This document shows, piece by piece, positions 31,286 through 42,999 of a DNA stretch of 64,000 nt. Position numbers and translations under genes: made by a program. Within the stretch, counting starts at the first letter, position 1, and each line of letters opens with the position of its first letter. The notes beneath the pieces were generated by a model. It was given only the letters and a program-made list of their open reading frames with translations. It was not told the DNA's origin and did no database searches. The stretch is from Micropterix aruncella. Taxonomy: Eukaryota > Arthropoda > Insecta > Lepidoptera > Micropterigidae. Where the stretch lies: positions 56,237,690 to 56,301,689 of the forward strand of contig OX155980.1 of NCBI GenBank assembly GCA_944548615.1. The letters run 5' to 3'.

Positions 31286-31795
31286 GAGTTGTCGACTACA
31301 GTGGGCGAACCCGTCACCTCACCGCCACCTTAGATCGTTCTGTCTACTGTGAGGAGATCGCAGAAGAAGCGCGAAACAGTCCACCGTCTAGTTACGCCAC
31401 ACGCCCGTAAGAAGCCATCGCCTTGCCGCGAGACACCTAGCGGCCGACACTCGCGCCCTTACTACCAGTTGCAATTAAATTAATCCGGTCTTCCGACTGG
31501 TTACAGGTTCGAGGTTGCTTGCGTAGTCCTCTCCTTTACGAAGCGGTGGTACGGTGTCTGCCGAATATATCGCGGACCACGGCGTCCTTTATCCGGCTCT
31601 TCACCCGGAATCGGGTAGCCGATTGGTCGTTTCATGGGCAGTTGTCGTAAGGTGAACAACTACCCCCGCTCTATAGGAGATAGTGCTGTTTCCAGACTCC
31701 CCGGCTATCGGTCAGAATGCACAATCGAATGGCTGATGCCGCACGGTGGGCAAACCATCCAGGAGCGCCCGAAGCTTGACTGCTAGGCGAAACTA
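31286..31795 (+). repeat. Family 2 GC-rich repeat, copy e, 3'-truncated
   Basis: Opens GAGTTGTCGACTACAGTGGG and follows the family 2 landmarks through CGCTCTATAGGAGATAG and GCACGGTGGGCAAACC, stopping after CTAGGCGAAACTAGG. The closing ATGGGTC... section is absent. Confidence 0.75.
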
Positions 31796-31799
31796 GGGC

Positions 31800-33250
31800 T
31801 GACTGATTGCAAGAAGGAAAACGTACCTTGCATAAAACTCGGTACCTCCTGCAAACGTACCTGTCTTATTTCTGGAGACACGCAGTAATCTCTCTTAGTT
31901 TCTGTATGTTATTGTTGCCAAAAAGCCGCTTGTTTGTTCCATTTTCGAAAAGATTTGAATCAAACTTTGGCTCAACGTTGTTTTAAAATTACTTTTGGAA
32001 ATCCTCATGTTTAAAAACATATATCGAAACGCGTCACGCTCATCTTGGCCGCCATCTTGTAATATCGGCCCGATGTTTTTTTACAGTATATTTTTAAATT
32101 CCCGATGCTCAAAAACATGCATCTAGATATTTTGGACGCGTTTCTATGTCAATTTCCGGTTTCAGCGCCATATTGGCGACCATCTTCGATATCTCACTTC
32201 CGGTCGGTATTACGCTTGAAAGCCGGCATTTTCAGGTTCAGAAGGGTCGATATAGGTAGAAAAGACCTGTTGCCCAAAAGTTACATGATTTGCTTCTCGG
32301 AGAGCTCTTTTTCAGAAAAAGGAGAGCTCTTTTTCGATAGTTTGACTAGACTATAACGGTGACTACGCAGTTTATTTCTGCCGATATGTCAATTTCAATT
32401 CTAAACAATAATATCTATAGCTAACAAAATCATGCAGTCATTTCGCCTGCGGTACTTAGGATGACTTCCGCGTTAACCCACCAATTCGTAACTGCCTACC
32501 TTAACTCGATACTCTATACTTTTCCTTACATCTCTAAGTGAAGCCTCCTAAAAACGTTTTCACATCATTGACACTACGCCTATGAGAGAATTTAAATTGA
32601 GAGCTATACTCGACAGTTATGTAGGTACGTGTTCATCGTGGAATAAGCAAATGGCGATTTCCGCATACAATGAGCATTAGGTGCAAAGTTTGAAGGTGTG
32701 TCAGGAAAGCATTAAGCACTCGACTTGACGTCGGAGGGCATCATTTAAATGAAGCACGCTTCATGGCGACCATAGCGAGAGAGTGTTTACTTTTTCCTAG
32801 TAATATTTCATGGAAACTAAACCCAGGCAAAATAAGGCTTACAAACAAAGTAGCCAAATATGTAGCAAATTTAATTTCAATAAAATATGTTCATTATTAC
32901 AATATGATTGGGATAATGCGTAAGCTATGACATTATAGGCTTTAAACATTCGTAACTCAACAACGGGTAGTCCGATTTACATGTACGGCAGGGCCGACAC
33001 CTCCCAGCTCGTACATATCTGTGAGCTCGGTCCGCTGCACACCGGGCCTCCAGAAGTCCGAAAGCCGTACCCGCGCAGTTTGCTAGATTAGCGGACCTCC
33101 AGCGCAGGTATTGCAGCACAGCAGTCTTTTGCCGTAGACGTTGCCCTGTGCTGTCGTCTAATAGATTATCACTATAAGGCCCCTGTACCATCGGGCGCTT
33201 AGCGAGATACCTGCCGCAGGGCGCGCAGCTCTGCGACATGCCAGGTCAAT
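31800..33250. other. No recognisable gene
   Basis: A duplicated phrase (GCCGCCATCTTG / GCGACCATCTTC, with GTCAATTTCCGGT) lies at 32020-32210, and a short repeat GAGAGCTCTTTTTC occurs twice near 32296-32335. The GC-rich minus-strand frame at 32925-33239 (104 codons, Cys- and Arg-rich) shows no domain I recognise and adjoins family 2, so it is probably not a gene. Confidence 0.3.
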
Positions 33251-33254
33251 GCCC

Positions 33255-33480
33255 AGCGGAAGACGTCACGTAGCGGTAGACAGGGGGCGAGGCTGTCCGC
33301 TGGTTAACTTTCCCGGTGCCTCGCCATAAGGCATTGGCCTCTGTCGGGCATGTTGGCATAGATTTGACTAGACAGTAGATTTGTATTGTCTCTAAGTCTT
33401 CTAGGCTCATCCCACGGCTGAAGGAACGATCACATATCGTTATACTAGCCTGATGGGTTCGCTTGTTGTAGTCGACACCG
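33255..33480 (-). repeat. Family 2 repeat, copy f, partial
   Basis: Minus orientation. The head reads on the minus strand GTCGACTACAACAAGCGAACCC, with GTGCCTCGCC and the TGTCGGGC block in common with the distal part of copy g (38510-38717). Diverged and short. Confidence 0.55.
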
Positions 33481-33489
33481 CCCAACTAC

Positions 33490-34160
33490 CCCAAATTAGG
33501 TACTTACCGTCGGTAACAGGCAACAGTGTACCTAATGTTTCGTTGTTTCGCTAATGGCTGTTTGATCACGCGCTCCCTTTTCTGTTTGGTCATTCATCTG
33601 CTCCGATCGCGTCGATTAACATGAACACGCAGCTGCGCCCAAAAAATATCGACGGACTGTTTACACTCCGTCGACGCCTACTCCACCATTAATAAGCGAC
33701 CTCCGAGATTCTTTATACATACCTCGTTGAGCTTCGTGAGGGGTTGCTTTGCTTCGTAGGTATATTATAATTACATTTCAGTCGCACGCAAGCAGGCATT
33801 GTTCCCTGCTAAGAACACAAGATCGGTTCAGGTACCGCAGAATGTATATAGGGTCCAGGAGATCTACATCGTTTAGATAACACCACTATAATTACCTTGC
33901 TCCGAGGTTAAGAATATTTTAGGAAACTTTTCGGTATTTTTTGACTGACAAAGGTGCTTCTTCAAAAATGCATCATGCAGTGGTTAACAGTGCTTAATTA
34001 GTAAATGAAGAACGGAAACTGAATGTATACTCATGAAAATTCCACAATAGCAACACATTTATAAACGTTTACATTCTTTACACACCCTCACATCAGTGAC
34101 AATATAAATTACCTATGTACACAACGTACACAAGGTTACACACAACTACCGTACAGAAAT
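33490..34160. other. No recognisable gene
   Basis: No coding motif or repeat boundary that I can support. Confidence 0.25.
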
Positions 34161-34164
34161 ATTT

Positions 34165-34510
34165 TTCAGATTTTTGAATTATCTATTTTTACCCCCCCCC
34201 CCCCCTCCCTCCCTTCCTGAGACGATTAAGATCATTTCCAGACTAAAGTCTGTCAGCGTGTCTGTCTATCAGTTCTATGTGGCTGGGTGTATGTATTTCT
34301 GCCCCCAAACGTTTAAAACGATTGATCTGAAACTTGGTATGCAGGCATCATTTGGTCATGGCAAGAGTTGAAAAGATTGGGGTTCAAATCGGTCCACCAG
34401 GGGGCTCGGAGAGTCATATATCAATATCGAAATATTGGACTTAGAGACTTGTAATTTGGTACACGGACGTCTTGTTGGGCCGAAATCACATTGTGAATTT
34501 TGGTCGACAG
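34165..34510 (+). repeat. Family 3 repeat, copy a
   Basis: Starts with a C-run (about 34191-34206) and CTGAGACGATTAAGATCATTTCCAG, then AACTTGGTATGCAGGCATC, GGTCATGGCAAGAGTTGAA, ATCGGTCCACCAGGGGG and, near the end, CTTGTTGGGCCGAAATCACATTG. The same phrases in the same order occur at 40925-41433, so this is a dispersed family. Non-coding. Confidence 0.6.
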
Positions 34511-34529
34511 AAACGACAGCAATGATGAA

Positions 34530-35425
34530 TTAAGTACATATTTATTTTCTAAAAAAGACGTCTAACTAGAGAAGAAATTTATTGGATATACAGAATAGGG
34601 TTTCGTAAAACAGAGCGATGAAAAGTCAGCGAAATATTTAGAACTGTTCGCTAGCAGTCCGGTTACGTTACTTCTTTATGGGGGGTGATTCTTGAAAACT
34701 TTTGCATGCTTAAGTTGCCTATAGTCCATTTGATATAAATAAGCCATAGACCAATTTAGCATGCGATTTTTTTCAAGAATAAGCCCTCTGGGGCTATAAA
34801 TGTCACCACATTCATAGGTGAGATTTTTACAGTCTTTTATACCTAACTCATTACATACAAAGATGTGGATTGTTCTTTTATAGCTATCGCAAAGATTTGT
34901 ATACAAACACATTACTAAATATTCACATCATTATTGTAATAATATCGATTGTTCAGTGTATTTATGTCGTAATGGTATTCCTTATTTTATTGAATAGTAA
35001 TCAAACGGTTTCTTACACTTTATCTACAGTTTATGTCGCTGCTCACCAATATGTCGTCTTAATATAATTGTTTTTTGATGTATTTAGCATTGTGGTTTGA
35101 GTAAAAGTGATCAATTAAGGATGCAATACAAAGTCAATGCGGAAATCGAAAGTCGACCGACGCAACGGTCGGCAATTGGAAATGTACGATTTGCAACAAT
35201 AGCGATTTCAGGAACGAATAGATATCGCGATTAAATTAAGAAACTCTAATTAAGTTTATCTTTAACAGACGAATCGGCGATATGCACGTCTGTAAAACTC
35301 AATAATATTAACAAAATTAATTAAACGAATCTTTCTACTCACCTATTTGATATGCTATACTAAGATAAGAATGATCCAATCATCTAAAGAATTCTTATGG
35401 GCATTTCTTGATATGGTCATTGATT
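34530..35425. other. No recognisable gene
   Basis: AT-rich; short open frames only, with no motif on either strand. Confidence 0.3.
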
Positions 35426-35429
35426 ATAC

Positions 35430-35850
35430 ATACAGCGTACTAGCTGTGCTCCGCGGTTTCAATCGCAGTTTTATTTAAAAGAAACCGGATTATAAATAAA
35501 TAATTTAGGGTAGGTACTTCGGCATAGCAAATATTTTAAGTCATAATTTCGTGTGGCATTAGTATATACTGGTTTTCTCCGCAACCTGGTCTAGATAAGG
35601 CACGGACAGTTCGGCTCTTCTCGGTATTTCTCGGTTCTCATCCCCCAATTCCACCACGTTGCATCGCCCGCCCGCGTTAATACTTCGTTTTCGCTTTGCG
35701 TTCTTTTTGATCGGCTTCTGTTAAATAGCCTATAACGTTTCTCAAGAATTGGGTTAACAAATGCAAAAAGAATTTTTCAAATCCGACTGGTAGTTCCCGA
35801 GATTAGCGCGTTTAAACAAACAAACTCTTTAACTTTATTATTATTATATA
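35430..35850 (+). repeat. Common lepidopteran retroposon (ACTAGCTGTGC head, CAAACTCTT tail)
   Basis: It opens TACTAGCTGTGCTCCGCGG and closes TTTTTCAAATCCGACTGG, GTTCCCGAGATTAGCGCG and AAACAAACAAACTCTTTAAC followed by a TTATTA tract. Both ends are hallmark strings of a very abundant lepidopteran SINE or non-LTR tail. It is the best single clue to the order of the host. Confidence 0.6.
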
Positions 35851-35876
35851 TTATATTGCCCAATGCCATAGTACGT

Positions 35877-36193
35877 TTTAGGGGCTCTCTAGACGATCAA
35901 GCATGCTTGTCAAGCATTGCGTCACGGGATTGTAAACCGCAAAAAACATTCAAATATTTTTTTTTAATATTTACTAAAATGCCTAATTTTGTAGTTTTAT
36001 ACCAGGGTCATTCATCAATCAATTACGTCTAATTAACGTGACTCCCTGGTATAAACTACAAAATTAGGCATTTTTGGTAAACATTTGAAAAAAATATTTA
36101 CATTATTCCTGCGATTTACTATCCCCTCCCAGCCCGCGACGCGATGCTTGATAAGCATGCTTGATCGAAGGGTTCCTAAAAGAGCCCCTTAGG
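35877..36193. repeat. Palindromic MITE-like element with AGGGGCTCT ends
   Basis: The left half (AGGGGCTCTCTAGACGATC, AAGCATGCTTGTCAAGCAT, AAATGCCTAATTTTGTAG, ATACCAGGG) is repeated in inverse order on the right (CCCTGGTATAAACTAC, AAAATTAGGCATTTTTGG, ATGCTTGATAAGCATGC, AGAGCCCCTT). The whole 317 bp would fold into a near-continuous hairpin with a loop of about 45 bases. It is flanked by TTTA/TTA, suggesting an AT-rich target duplication. Confidence 0.75.
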
Positions 36194-36199
36194 AACCCT

Positions 36200-36430
36200 T
36201 CTAGGCAGGCGACATGCAGGTGGCGCTGATAACTCTGTCGGAACTAACACATTACAAAAGCATTGTTTTCTAAATCTTCTTTGTTCGTTCTAAAAGCACT
36301 ATATTTAATGCTGCATTTGCCTTGTGTCGTGTCATGTGAACAAAATCATTACTCAACCGTGTCATCGGCGTAAGCGTTTTTAGCAAGTAACATTGCTTCT
36401 ATTTGTGCTTTTTAATTTCACTTACGTGAT
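36200..36430. other. No recognisable gene
   Basis: No coding motif. Leads into the GC-rich islet at 36440. Confidence 0.25.
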
Positions 36431-36439
36431 TAAAAGAGC

Positions 36440-36680
36440 AATGACAACAAATGAGCGGCCGATAGGGAAGCGACGCGGGCGCGAGTCGGGGGCGCGGCGC
36501 GCCGCACACGCGCCGCCAAGCGCACAGAAGGACCGCATGCATAACGATGATATATGACGATATGCGAGCCGCTGATGGAATCGCTCGCGTGTGCGTGCGC
36601 TTTCCGTCGTGGCGTTTCCGGTCACTTCGATAGCAAACATTGCATACGGTGAGCGGAATCAGTCGAAAGAACGACGCCGT
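36440..36680. promoter_or_regulatory. CpG-dense islet
   Basis: About 240 bp of markedly CpG-rich DNA (GGGCGCGAGTCGGGGGCGCGG, GCGCGCCGCACACGCGCCG) in an AT-rich setting. This could be a promoter or the GC-rich end of an LTR element. I see no TATA box, initiator or adjacent gene that would decide. Confidence 0.3.
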
Positions 36681-36867
36681 AGTTACTGTATTCTTTGCTG
36701 GTTTCGCCGAAGATATTCGTGGCTCGAATCGTTCAGTTTCTGTGTCGTGGCGATCGAAATACTAAATTGCCTTAGCTATACAAGTAAATATATTAAAAGG
36801 AATAAAAAACACGACTGCCGTTACAAAAAGTGAACTACTGTATTTGTCTTTATTTTTATTACTGTTT

Positions 36868-37459
36868 TAAGCTATTGCATAGCTTTTATCGCGGGCCTAG
36901 GCCAGCGCGGCGACCGAATGAAGAAATTTCTTAACGAATATTAATGATTTTCAACTGATAATTACGTCTAAACGAGTACTGCTTACGATTCGAAAAAAAT
37001 ATATGTTGAACAAGAACATTTTCCTAATATTCTTAGCTTTGAATATTTTAGATTTTGTTTATATTACATCGTGTAATTAATTTGTGAAATTAGGTCTAAC
37101 CGAACACAGAAATGACTACTACGCAAATACTATCTGGTGTATTATTATTAAACCTACACCATTTTAAAGATAATTTAATTACCTATCTTTTTATCTACGA
37201 TTTTTTTCGAATAATATCCGGTTTTTTTGCTTTATCGAATAAAAAATTCTTGCGCGGCGCTCTATCGGAAGATGTTTAAATTATTACGAATCATTTGCTT
37301 CCGCAGCCGCAAATGATTCGGAATAATTTTAACGTAGTCCGATAGAGCGCAGTTATCTGATATCAGAAAAAATAAAATAAATAAATAATTCTAATTGCAT
37401 AAGTTGTTAAAAAATGCTATGCAATAGCTTTACCGCGGCAGTCCCCGAGTGCCACACAT
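36868..37459 (-). repeat. Family 1 repeat, copy d
   Basis: A complete unit in minus orientation: TAAGCTATTGCATAGC at the left, central hairpin at about 37260-37350 and CCGAGTGCCACACAT at the right. It stands alone, with non-family DNA on both sides. Confidence 0.85.
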
Positions 37460-37985
37460 ATTTTATTTATGAAGTATTTGTGACTCAATCAGACCTTTCA
37501 TTTGACACTAAACACGATGACACTTTGTTAATTTATTGACATTTGGAGATTTGGACTTTTAGACATTTATTACTTGCCAAAAATTTACTTGATATTTGGA
37601 CAGTTAAGGTACCCTATAATACTCAGGATGACATATTTATAACAATACCACATCCTTCTAAATAGGTTTGAGCGTTTAGAAGTCATGGTGGAATAAATAA
37701 TCGAAAGCCTACATAGATGAAATACATTACACTCCTTTTTTGTTAGGCAGTCGCGTAATAAGGCGTCTGGTATGCAGTCAAGCTGTCACCAGTTCGTACT
37801 TGCCGTTCTTTAAATGATTTCTGTACACGGCTAGAGCCTCTGACACTTGGCCGAAATTATATGAGTGATATGCACATTCAATACACGATATAATGATTAT
37901 ATCGGGCTATTTTTATAACAGATACAACTAACGAAATCTCTCGTCGTCATATCTTTCCTCTCAGAGGTCATCTCTCTTATCGTAA
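37460..37985. other. No recognisable gene
   Basis: Short phrases with TTGACATTTGGAG / GACTTTTAGACATT repeat loosely near 37520-37570; nothing else is supported. Confidence 0.25.
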
Positions 37986-37989
37986 TCAA

Positions 37990-38717
37990 ACTGGACGTTA
38001 GAAACTGAGGAGCTAATGGGCCCTGTTGCAGTTTGGCCACTAAGACCCTGTTGTATAGGGTCAATCAAAAGCACGGGTCAACACCCATCCGGCGGCCTCC
38101 ACGCAGAAGTGAGAGCCAGGGTAGGAGAAGTGAGAGCCAGGGTAGAGCTAGCCTGCGGGCCAGTCTCCCCCAAGAGTCAACCTTCAGGCATTCCTGGATG
38201 GTTTGCGCACCGTGCGGCGTCAGCCAATCGATTGTGCATTCTGACTAACAGCCAGGGAAGTCTGGAAACAGTAATGTTTCCTATAGAGCGGGGGTAGTTG
38301 TTAACCTTATGGCTACTGCTCTTAAAAGGACCATTCGGTCACCCGATCCCGGGTGAATAAACCGGGCAAAGGATGCCGTGGTCCGCGATAGATTCGGTAG
38401 ACACCGTATCACCGCTTCATAAGGGAGAGCACCGCACAAGCGACCCCGATCCTGTAACCAGTCAGTAAGCAGGCGGTATCCTAAAGGTTAATTCCAGGCG
38501 AAAATATCCTTTTAAACAGGTAGTCAGGGAGCGAGGCTACCCGCTGTTTACCTTTCCGTTGCCTCGCCGTAATTCGTTGGCCTCTGACGGGCAGGTGGCG
38601 TAACTATAACACTGGATGATTTTTCGTCCCTGCGCTCATCTCACTGAAGACAGAACGATCCAATATCGTTAAAACTTCCTGAGGATACGGGTTCTCCCGT
38701 TGTAGTTGACAGCTCTA
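37990..38717 (-). repeat. Family 2 repeat, copy g
   Basis: Full-length unit in minus orientation: the left end has GGAGCTAATGGGCCC and GGGTCAACACCCATCCG, the right end CTTCCTGAGGATACGGG and CCCGTTGTAGTTGACAGCTC. A 17-base phrase, AAGTGAGAGCCAGGGTA, is directly duplicated at about 38108-38142. Its right end lies only ~60 bp from family 1 copy e. Confidence 0.8.
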
Positions 38718-38776
38718 GTTGGTCGTTAGAAAATACATAATATACGTTTAAAAATAAAGTTATCGTAATTTATTTT

Positions 38777-39267
38777 TAAGCTATTGCATAGCTTTTATCG
38801 CGGGCCTGCCAGCGCGGCGACCGAATGAAGAAATTTCTTAACGAATATTAATGATTTTAAACTGATAATTACGTCTAAACGAGTACTGCTTACGATTCGA
38901 AAAAAATATATGTTAAACAAGAACAATTTTCTAATATTCTTAGCATTGAATATTTTAGATTTTGTTTATATTACATAGTGTAATTAATTTGTGAAATTAG
39001 GTCTAACCGAACACAAAAACGACTACTACGCAAATACTATCTGGCGTATTATTATGAAACCTGCACCATTTTAAAGATAATTTAATTATCTATCTTTTTA
39101 TCTACGATTTTTTTTTAATAATCCGGTTTTTTGCTTTATCGAATAAAAAATTCGTGCGCGGCGCTCTATCGGAAGACGTTTAAACTATTCCGAATCATTT
39201 GCTAGTGCAGCCGCAAATGATTCGGAATAATTTCAACGTTTTCCGATAGAGCGCAGTTATCTGATAT
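38777..39267 (-). repeat. Family 1 repeat, copy e, lacking its outer end module
   Basis: Minus orientation from TAAGCTATTGCATAGC through the central hairpin to GTTATCTGATAT. The last ~100 bp (the ACGTGTGGC... module) is not present in this orientation; instead the next copy begins in plus orientation after an A-rich spacer. The pair is head-to-head. Confidence 0.8.
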
Positions 39268-39281
39268 AAAATAAAAAAAAT

Positions 39282-39541
39282 ACGTGTGGCACTCGGGGAC
39301 TGCCGCGGTAAAGCTATTGCATAGCATTTTTAAAAACCTATGCAATTATAATTATTTATTTATTTATTTTTTTTCTGATAGACAACTGCGCTCTATCGGA
39401 AAACGTTGAAATTATTCCTAATCATTTGCGGCTGCGGAAGCAAATGATTCGGAATAATAATTTAAACGTCTTCCGATAGAGCGCCGCCCACGAATTTTTT
39501 ATTCGATAAAGCAAAAAAAACGGATTATTCGAAAAAAATCG
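39282..39541 (+). repeat. Family 1 repeat, copy f, truncated by a Penelope-like fragment
   Basis: Plus orientation: ACGTGTGGCACTCGG end, mini-hairpin, central hairpin (about 39388-39485), then GAATAAAGC-type A-rich sequence, ending abruptly at GAAAAAAATCG where Penelope-like coding sequence begins. The distal ~330 bp is missing. Confidence 0.8.
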
Positions 39542-39790
39542 AGCAATCGAACAATTCTAATTTCCCCGCATGATCCGGGAAGCCATTGAAATAAGAAGAA
39601 CTCCGAACTTCAATAGAGATGACGGCTACAAACTCTCTTCTACGTGGAACCCTCTTCTTAAAATGTTCCAGCCGCCGAACGCCGAACGCAAAGACGTAAA
39701 ACAGGATACAGTGAGTGTTGTGTGCAAGACGGATTTTAAAAATTCACTTGGCTCAAACAGGAAATGCAGAAAGCGGTAATACTGCCAACA
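39542..39790 (+). pseudogene. Penelope-like element fragment, C-terminal endonuclease end
   Basis: IEQF, a stop, then MIREAIEIRRTPNFNRDDGY, KLSSTWNPLLK and DTVSVVCKTDFKNS. It closely matches the C-terminal end of the GIY-YIG protein at 55267-55925 (MIRESTEIRRTPNLNRDDGY). Only this C-terminal stretch is kept. It is 5'-truncated, as usual for these elements, and abuts family 1 copy f directly. Confidence 0.75.
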
Positions 39791-40920
39791 ACAGGAATTG
39801 TAATAGAGCTTCTGCTCGTATAGCTCTTGATCATCAAGTACTGGTTCGATAATATAGAGCTCGTTCGACAGTTGTAGGAGCCGACAATACGGTCCTACAA
39901 ATATGAAATACAAATGATTAAAGGAGAGTAAATAAAAGTCCTAATAATAAAATAGTCAATAAAATGATAAAGATGTCAAGCTAAATGAAGAAATTTTCAT
40001 GTTCAAGCGACGGATCTTGCGGTGTTGGTGATCATAATTAGACATTTAGGGATGTACTTGTAAATATCAATATTTTCTCAAAAACGTGATGTTACTTCAG
40101 ATACCAAGACTTATGTCAATGAAAACACGTATAAGAACAAAAGATACTCTTCATTTTATATCTCCAAGATAATGCAATTACTGTAATATTATCTATTGTA
40201 TGTCTTACTGGGGATGTAAAGAGCGGACACCCGGTGAGCACTTTGATGAGATGGGCATAAAATACTCAATTACTATCGATAAAAGTGAGATGATGTGCCT
40301 CCGGGAGTAATATTCTCTATTAGTCTCGTATCGGTTAGTGGACATTCAAGTTCTGATCGAGCATAGAGTTGGATGTGTGCCGTGTTACATTTATAAAATT
40401 CAATATAATTTAATAAATTTATGGGAAAAAGTGAAACTTGCTTTATTATCGAAATAAATAATTCATGTAAGTAAGTAAGATCTATGATTGCCATAATACA
40501 ATTTGCAATTTGATGTGGGCACACTTATTAAAGTTTTTTTTCTTCCCACTTGACTCACAGGTTAGTTCTATTTTTTTCATTTCTTTTATATCAATTTTAA
40601 TAATTTCCAAAACAACTAACCTACTAAATAGTCCAAGGCGTAGTTTTGACACAGACAATGGGCTTATGTTACAATGGTACAGACATTGTGTCAGTCTTTT
40701 ACCCAGATATTTAGAATACTTCACAATTTGCCTTGCATGCCAATATGCGTCCACCTGAAAATGTGCACACTATTCATATAATATAATAATAGTAGTATCC
40801 TATACAATGATACGTATAAAGATACAAGACACAATAATACAAAATGATAAGCAGTAGAATTTTAAATCTACTATAAAGATAAATTCTAGTCCCCATCTTC
40901 CTGTTCTTTTTCCAGACACA
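39791..40920. other. No recognisable gene
   Basis: The first ~150 bp may be the 3' non-coding part of the Penelope-like fragment. The remainder is AT-rich, with no motif on either strand. Confidence 0.3.
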
Positions 40921-40924
40921 TTTA

Positions 40925-41433
40925 GTAGGTCACTTTTACTTTCCCGGCCGGCCAACTGTTAGGGAAAGTATATTTTTAGAAGTAGAAATATACTTTTTTT
41001 ACCCTCGCCCCCCCCCCCCCCCCTCCCCACCCCCCTTTCCCCCCGAGATGATTAAGATTATTTCCAGATTCCCAAATGGTTCATCCGGTTAAGCTGAAAT
41101 TCGGCATGCAGGCATCATTTGATCATGGCAAGAGTTGAATTGTGGTTGAAATCGGTCCACAAGGGAGCGCACTAATCATAACACAATCTGGAAATATTGG
41201 AGTTCTTTAAGTATTTTCTTTAATATGGCAGAATTTAAAGTTATTTGTGTCGCTATGAAAAATAATATCGTATTAAAGGCATTCCAATCAAAATTTTACA
41301 ATGTGATTTCCCAACAAGGCATCTGTGTACCGAATTTCAAGTCTTTACTTGAAATTCGGTATCTCTAATACGATATCATTTTTCACAGCGACACAAATAA
41401 CAAAATTCTGCCATATTAAAAAAAATACTAAAA
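40925..41433 (+). repeat. Family 3 repeat, copy b, ending in a hairpin
   Basis: Opens TACTTTCCCGGCCGGCCAAC; a C-run at about 41010-41024 precedes GAGATGATTAAGATTATTTCC, GGCATGCAGGCATCATTTG and ATCATGGCAAGAGTTGAA, in the order seen at 34165-34510. The right part (41208-41433) is a hairpin: AATATGGCAGAATTTAAAG through AATATCGTATTA is repeated in inverse as TAATACGATATC through TTCTGCCATATT, with arms of about 65 bases. Non-coding. Confidence 0.65.
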
Positions 41434-41439
41434 ATACTT

Positions 41440-42025
41440 ACTTGAATCCCCGGTATTAAAAAAGCCATGGTAATACCGGGGAAATACTACAAATATACTA
41501 CATTTGCGATTATATTCACTTGACACAATTACTATCGGGAGGGGGAGGGGTTTACGGAGAGGGGGGTTGTCTGCTTGCCGGGAAAGTCTTGGGGTGACAA
41601 CCGTTTTTTTTATGATATGGCCAGGGACTGTATTGTACCACAAACCCTAGTCGACATCGGCACGGATCGGAGTCCAACTGAACACGGAAATACCGACGCA
41701 ATCCGGCATTGTCTCCATTTTCTAGTGCTGCCCAGCCCGTCTGTGATTAGTGATATTTATTGGGAAATTCCGCCCGTAAGTACAGTCTGTAGCTGTCAGA
41801 TTTAATTATATCAAATGTGTCGGTGAAATATCTCGCCCCGCAGCGATTGAAGCGCGGGCGTGAATCGCGATGGAAAGAGAAGGGGGTTAGGGTGGTGCTG
41901 TTTATAATCAGCTTGCGAAGCGAAAAGAAAAATTTCCTTTTGGCACGTGAAGGAGGCATTAGTTAAGTATTTTTCACCTGTGTCATCGGCGGCCTTCCTT
42001 CGCCACCGAGCCTCCACTGCCTGGC
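41440..42025. other. No recognisable gene
   Basis: G-rich patch at 41536-41570. A short inverted pair, CCCCGGTATTA / TAATACCGGGG, lies at 41448-41480. Confidence 0.3.
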
Positions 42026-42027
42026 AG

Positions 42028-42132
42028 TCGATGGCTGAGGTGCCGCCTGGCTCGAACGATCGCATCTTTTGCCACCACACCGACCGTCTACCAACTGACC
42101 TTTCACTGCAAGCCTGCAAGTGAGTTTATTTT
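42028..42132 (+). other. Possible first exon: ATG followed by a splice donor
   Basis: ATGGCTGAGGTGCCGCCTGG begins a frame of about 30 codons ending in GCCTGCAAGTGAGTTTATT, where a donor fits. The segment is GC-rich against AT-rich surroundings. No protein motif is visible; it could be a LINE leader or chance. Confidence 0.2.
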
Positions 42133-42139
42133 GCTTAAA

Positions 42140-42995
42140 TATATTGTACTGTCCCGTCGAATTGTACCTTCTGTACCTTCGCTGTCGAATAATACAACAT
42201 AAAATATTGGCTTAGGTCCGCTTTCTAATAGCGACGGATATTTTTCGCAAAGCTATCGGTTTCGCAAATTTATTCATATAAACCGAAAATGTCCAAAGTG
42301 GTATTATATGGACCCAGGGGTAGATTTCAAATTGCAGGGGGTCCATATTAGGGAGAAAAAAAATCGGCACGAAATTTAAATGGGGGTCCCCGTTAACGGA
42401 TCCCATCTAGGCAGGTCATCATAAATTTTAGGCAATCCGTAAATGACCTAGTACTTCTAAAACAGATTGTGTGTACAACATAGGATTTTAAACATATAAT
42501 AATATGAATAAACCCAAGCGTGCCATAAGTGTCATGGAAGGAAATCAACGCTCAACTCAAATTGCATCGACCGAGGAGTCCAGCGCACATGACTAACGAG
42601 GGAATTGTGAGTGAAATATGTGAAAAAAATGCGTTTCAATGGTTATCCGTGCTAGCGAGTAGGATATTTAGAGATATGCAATTATGTAAGACTCAATAGC
42701 TTTGTACTTCAAGGTCGTGGACGCGTAGAATGTGGAACTTAAAATTGTACATGTTTTTAATTTTTTACAAATGTCTACCAAAAACCCTATTAAGTGATCA
42801 GAACTGTCAGATGTCAAAAATACATTTAAACTTAGTAAGTTTAGGAAAATTAAATATTATGCAAGCAAGGGGATCTACAAAAAATAGCATGTGGGCTACA
42901 TGACAAAAAAGTTTGGGTACCTCCGATATTTTTTAATTTGATTTTTTTTAGTTTAACATAAATTTTATTTTGATAGCATTTTGGGGGTAGTTCCA
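42140..42995. other. No recognisable gene
   Basis: AT-rich with no coding motif that I can support. Confidence 0.25.
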
Positions 42996-42999
42996 GCAT

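Noticed and set aside
32925..33485. Cys/Arg-rich minus-strand frames as host genes
   Set aside because: The right part is a family 2 copy and the left part has no domain or conserved frame; GC-rich repeats produce such frames by chance.
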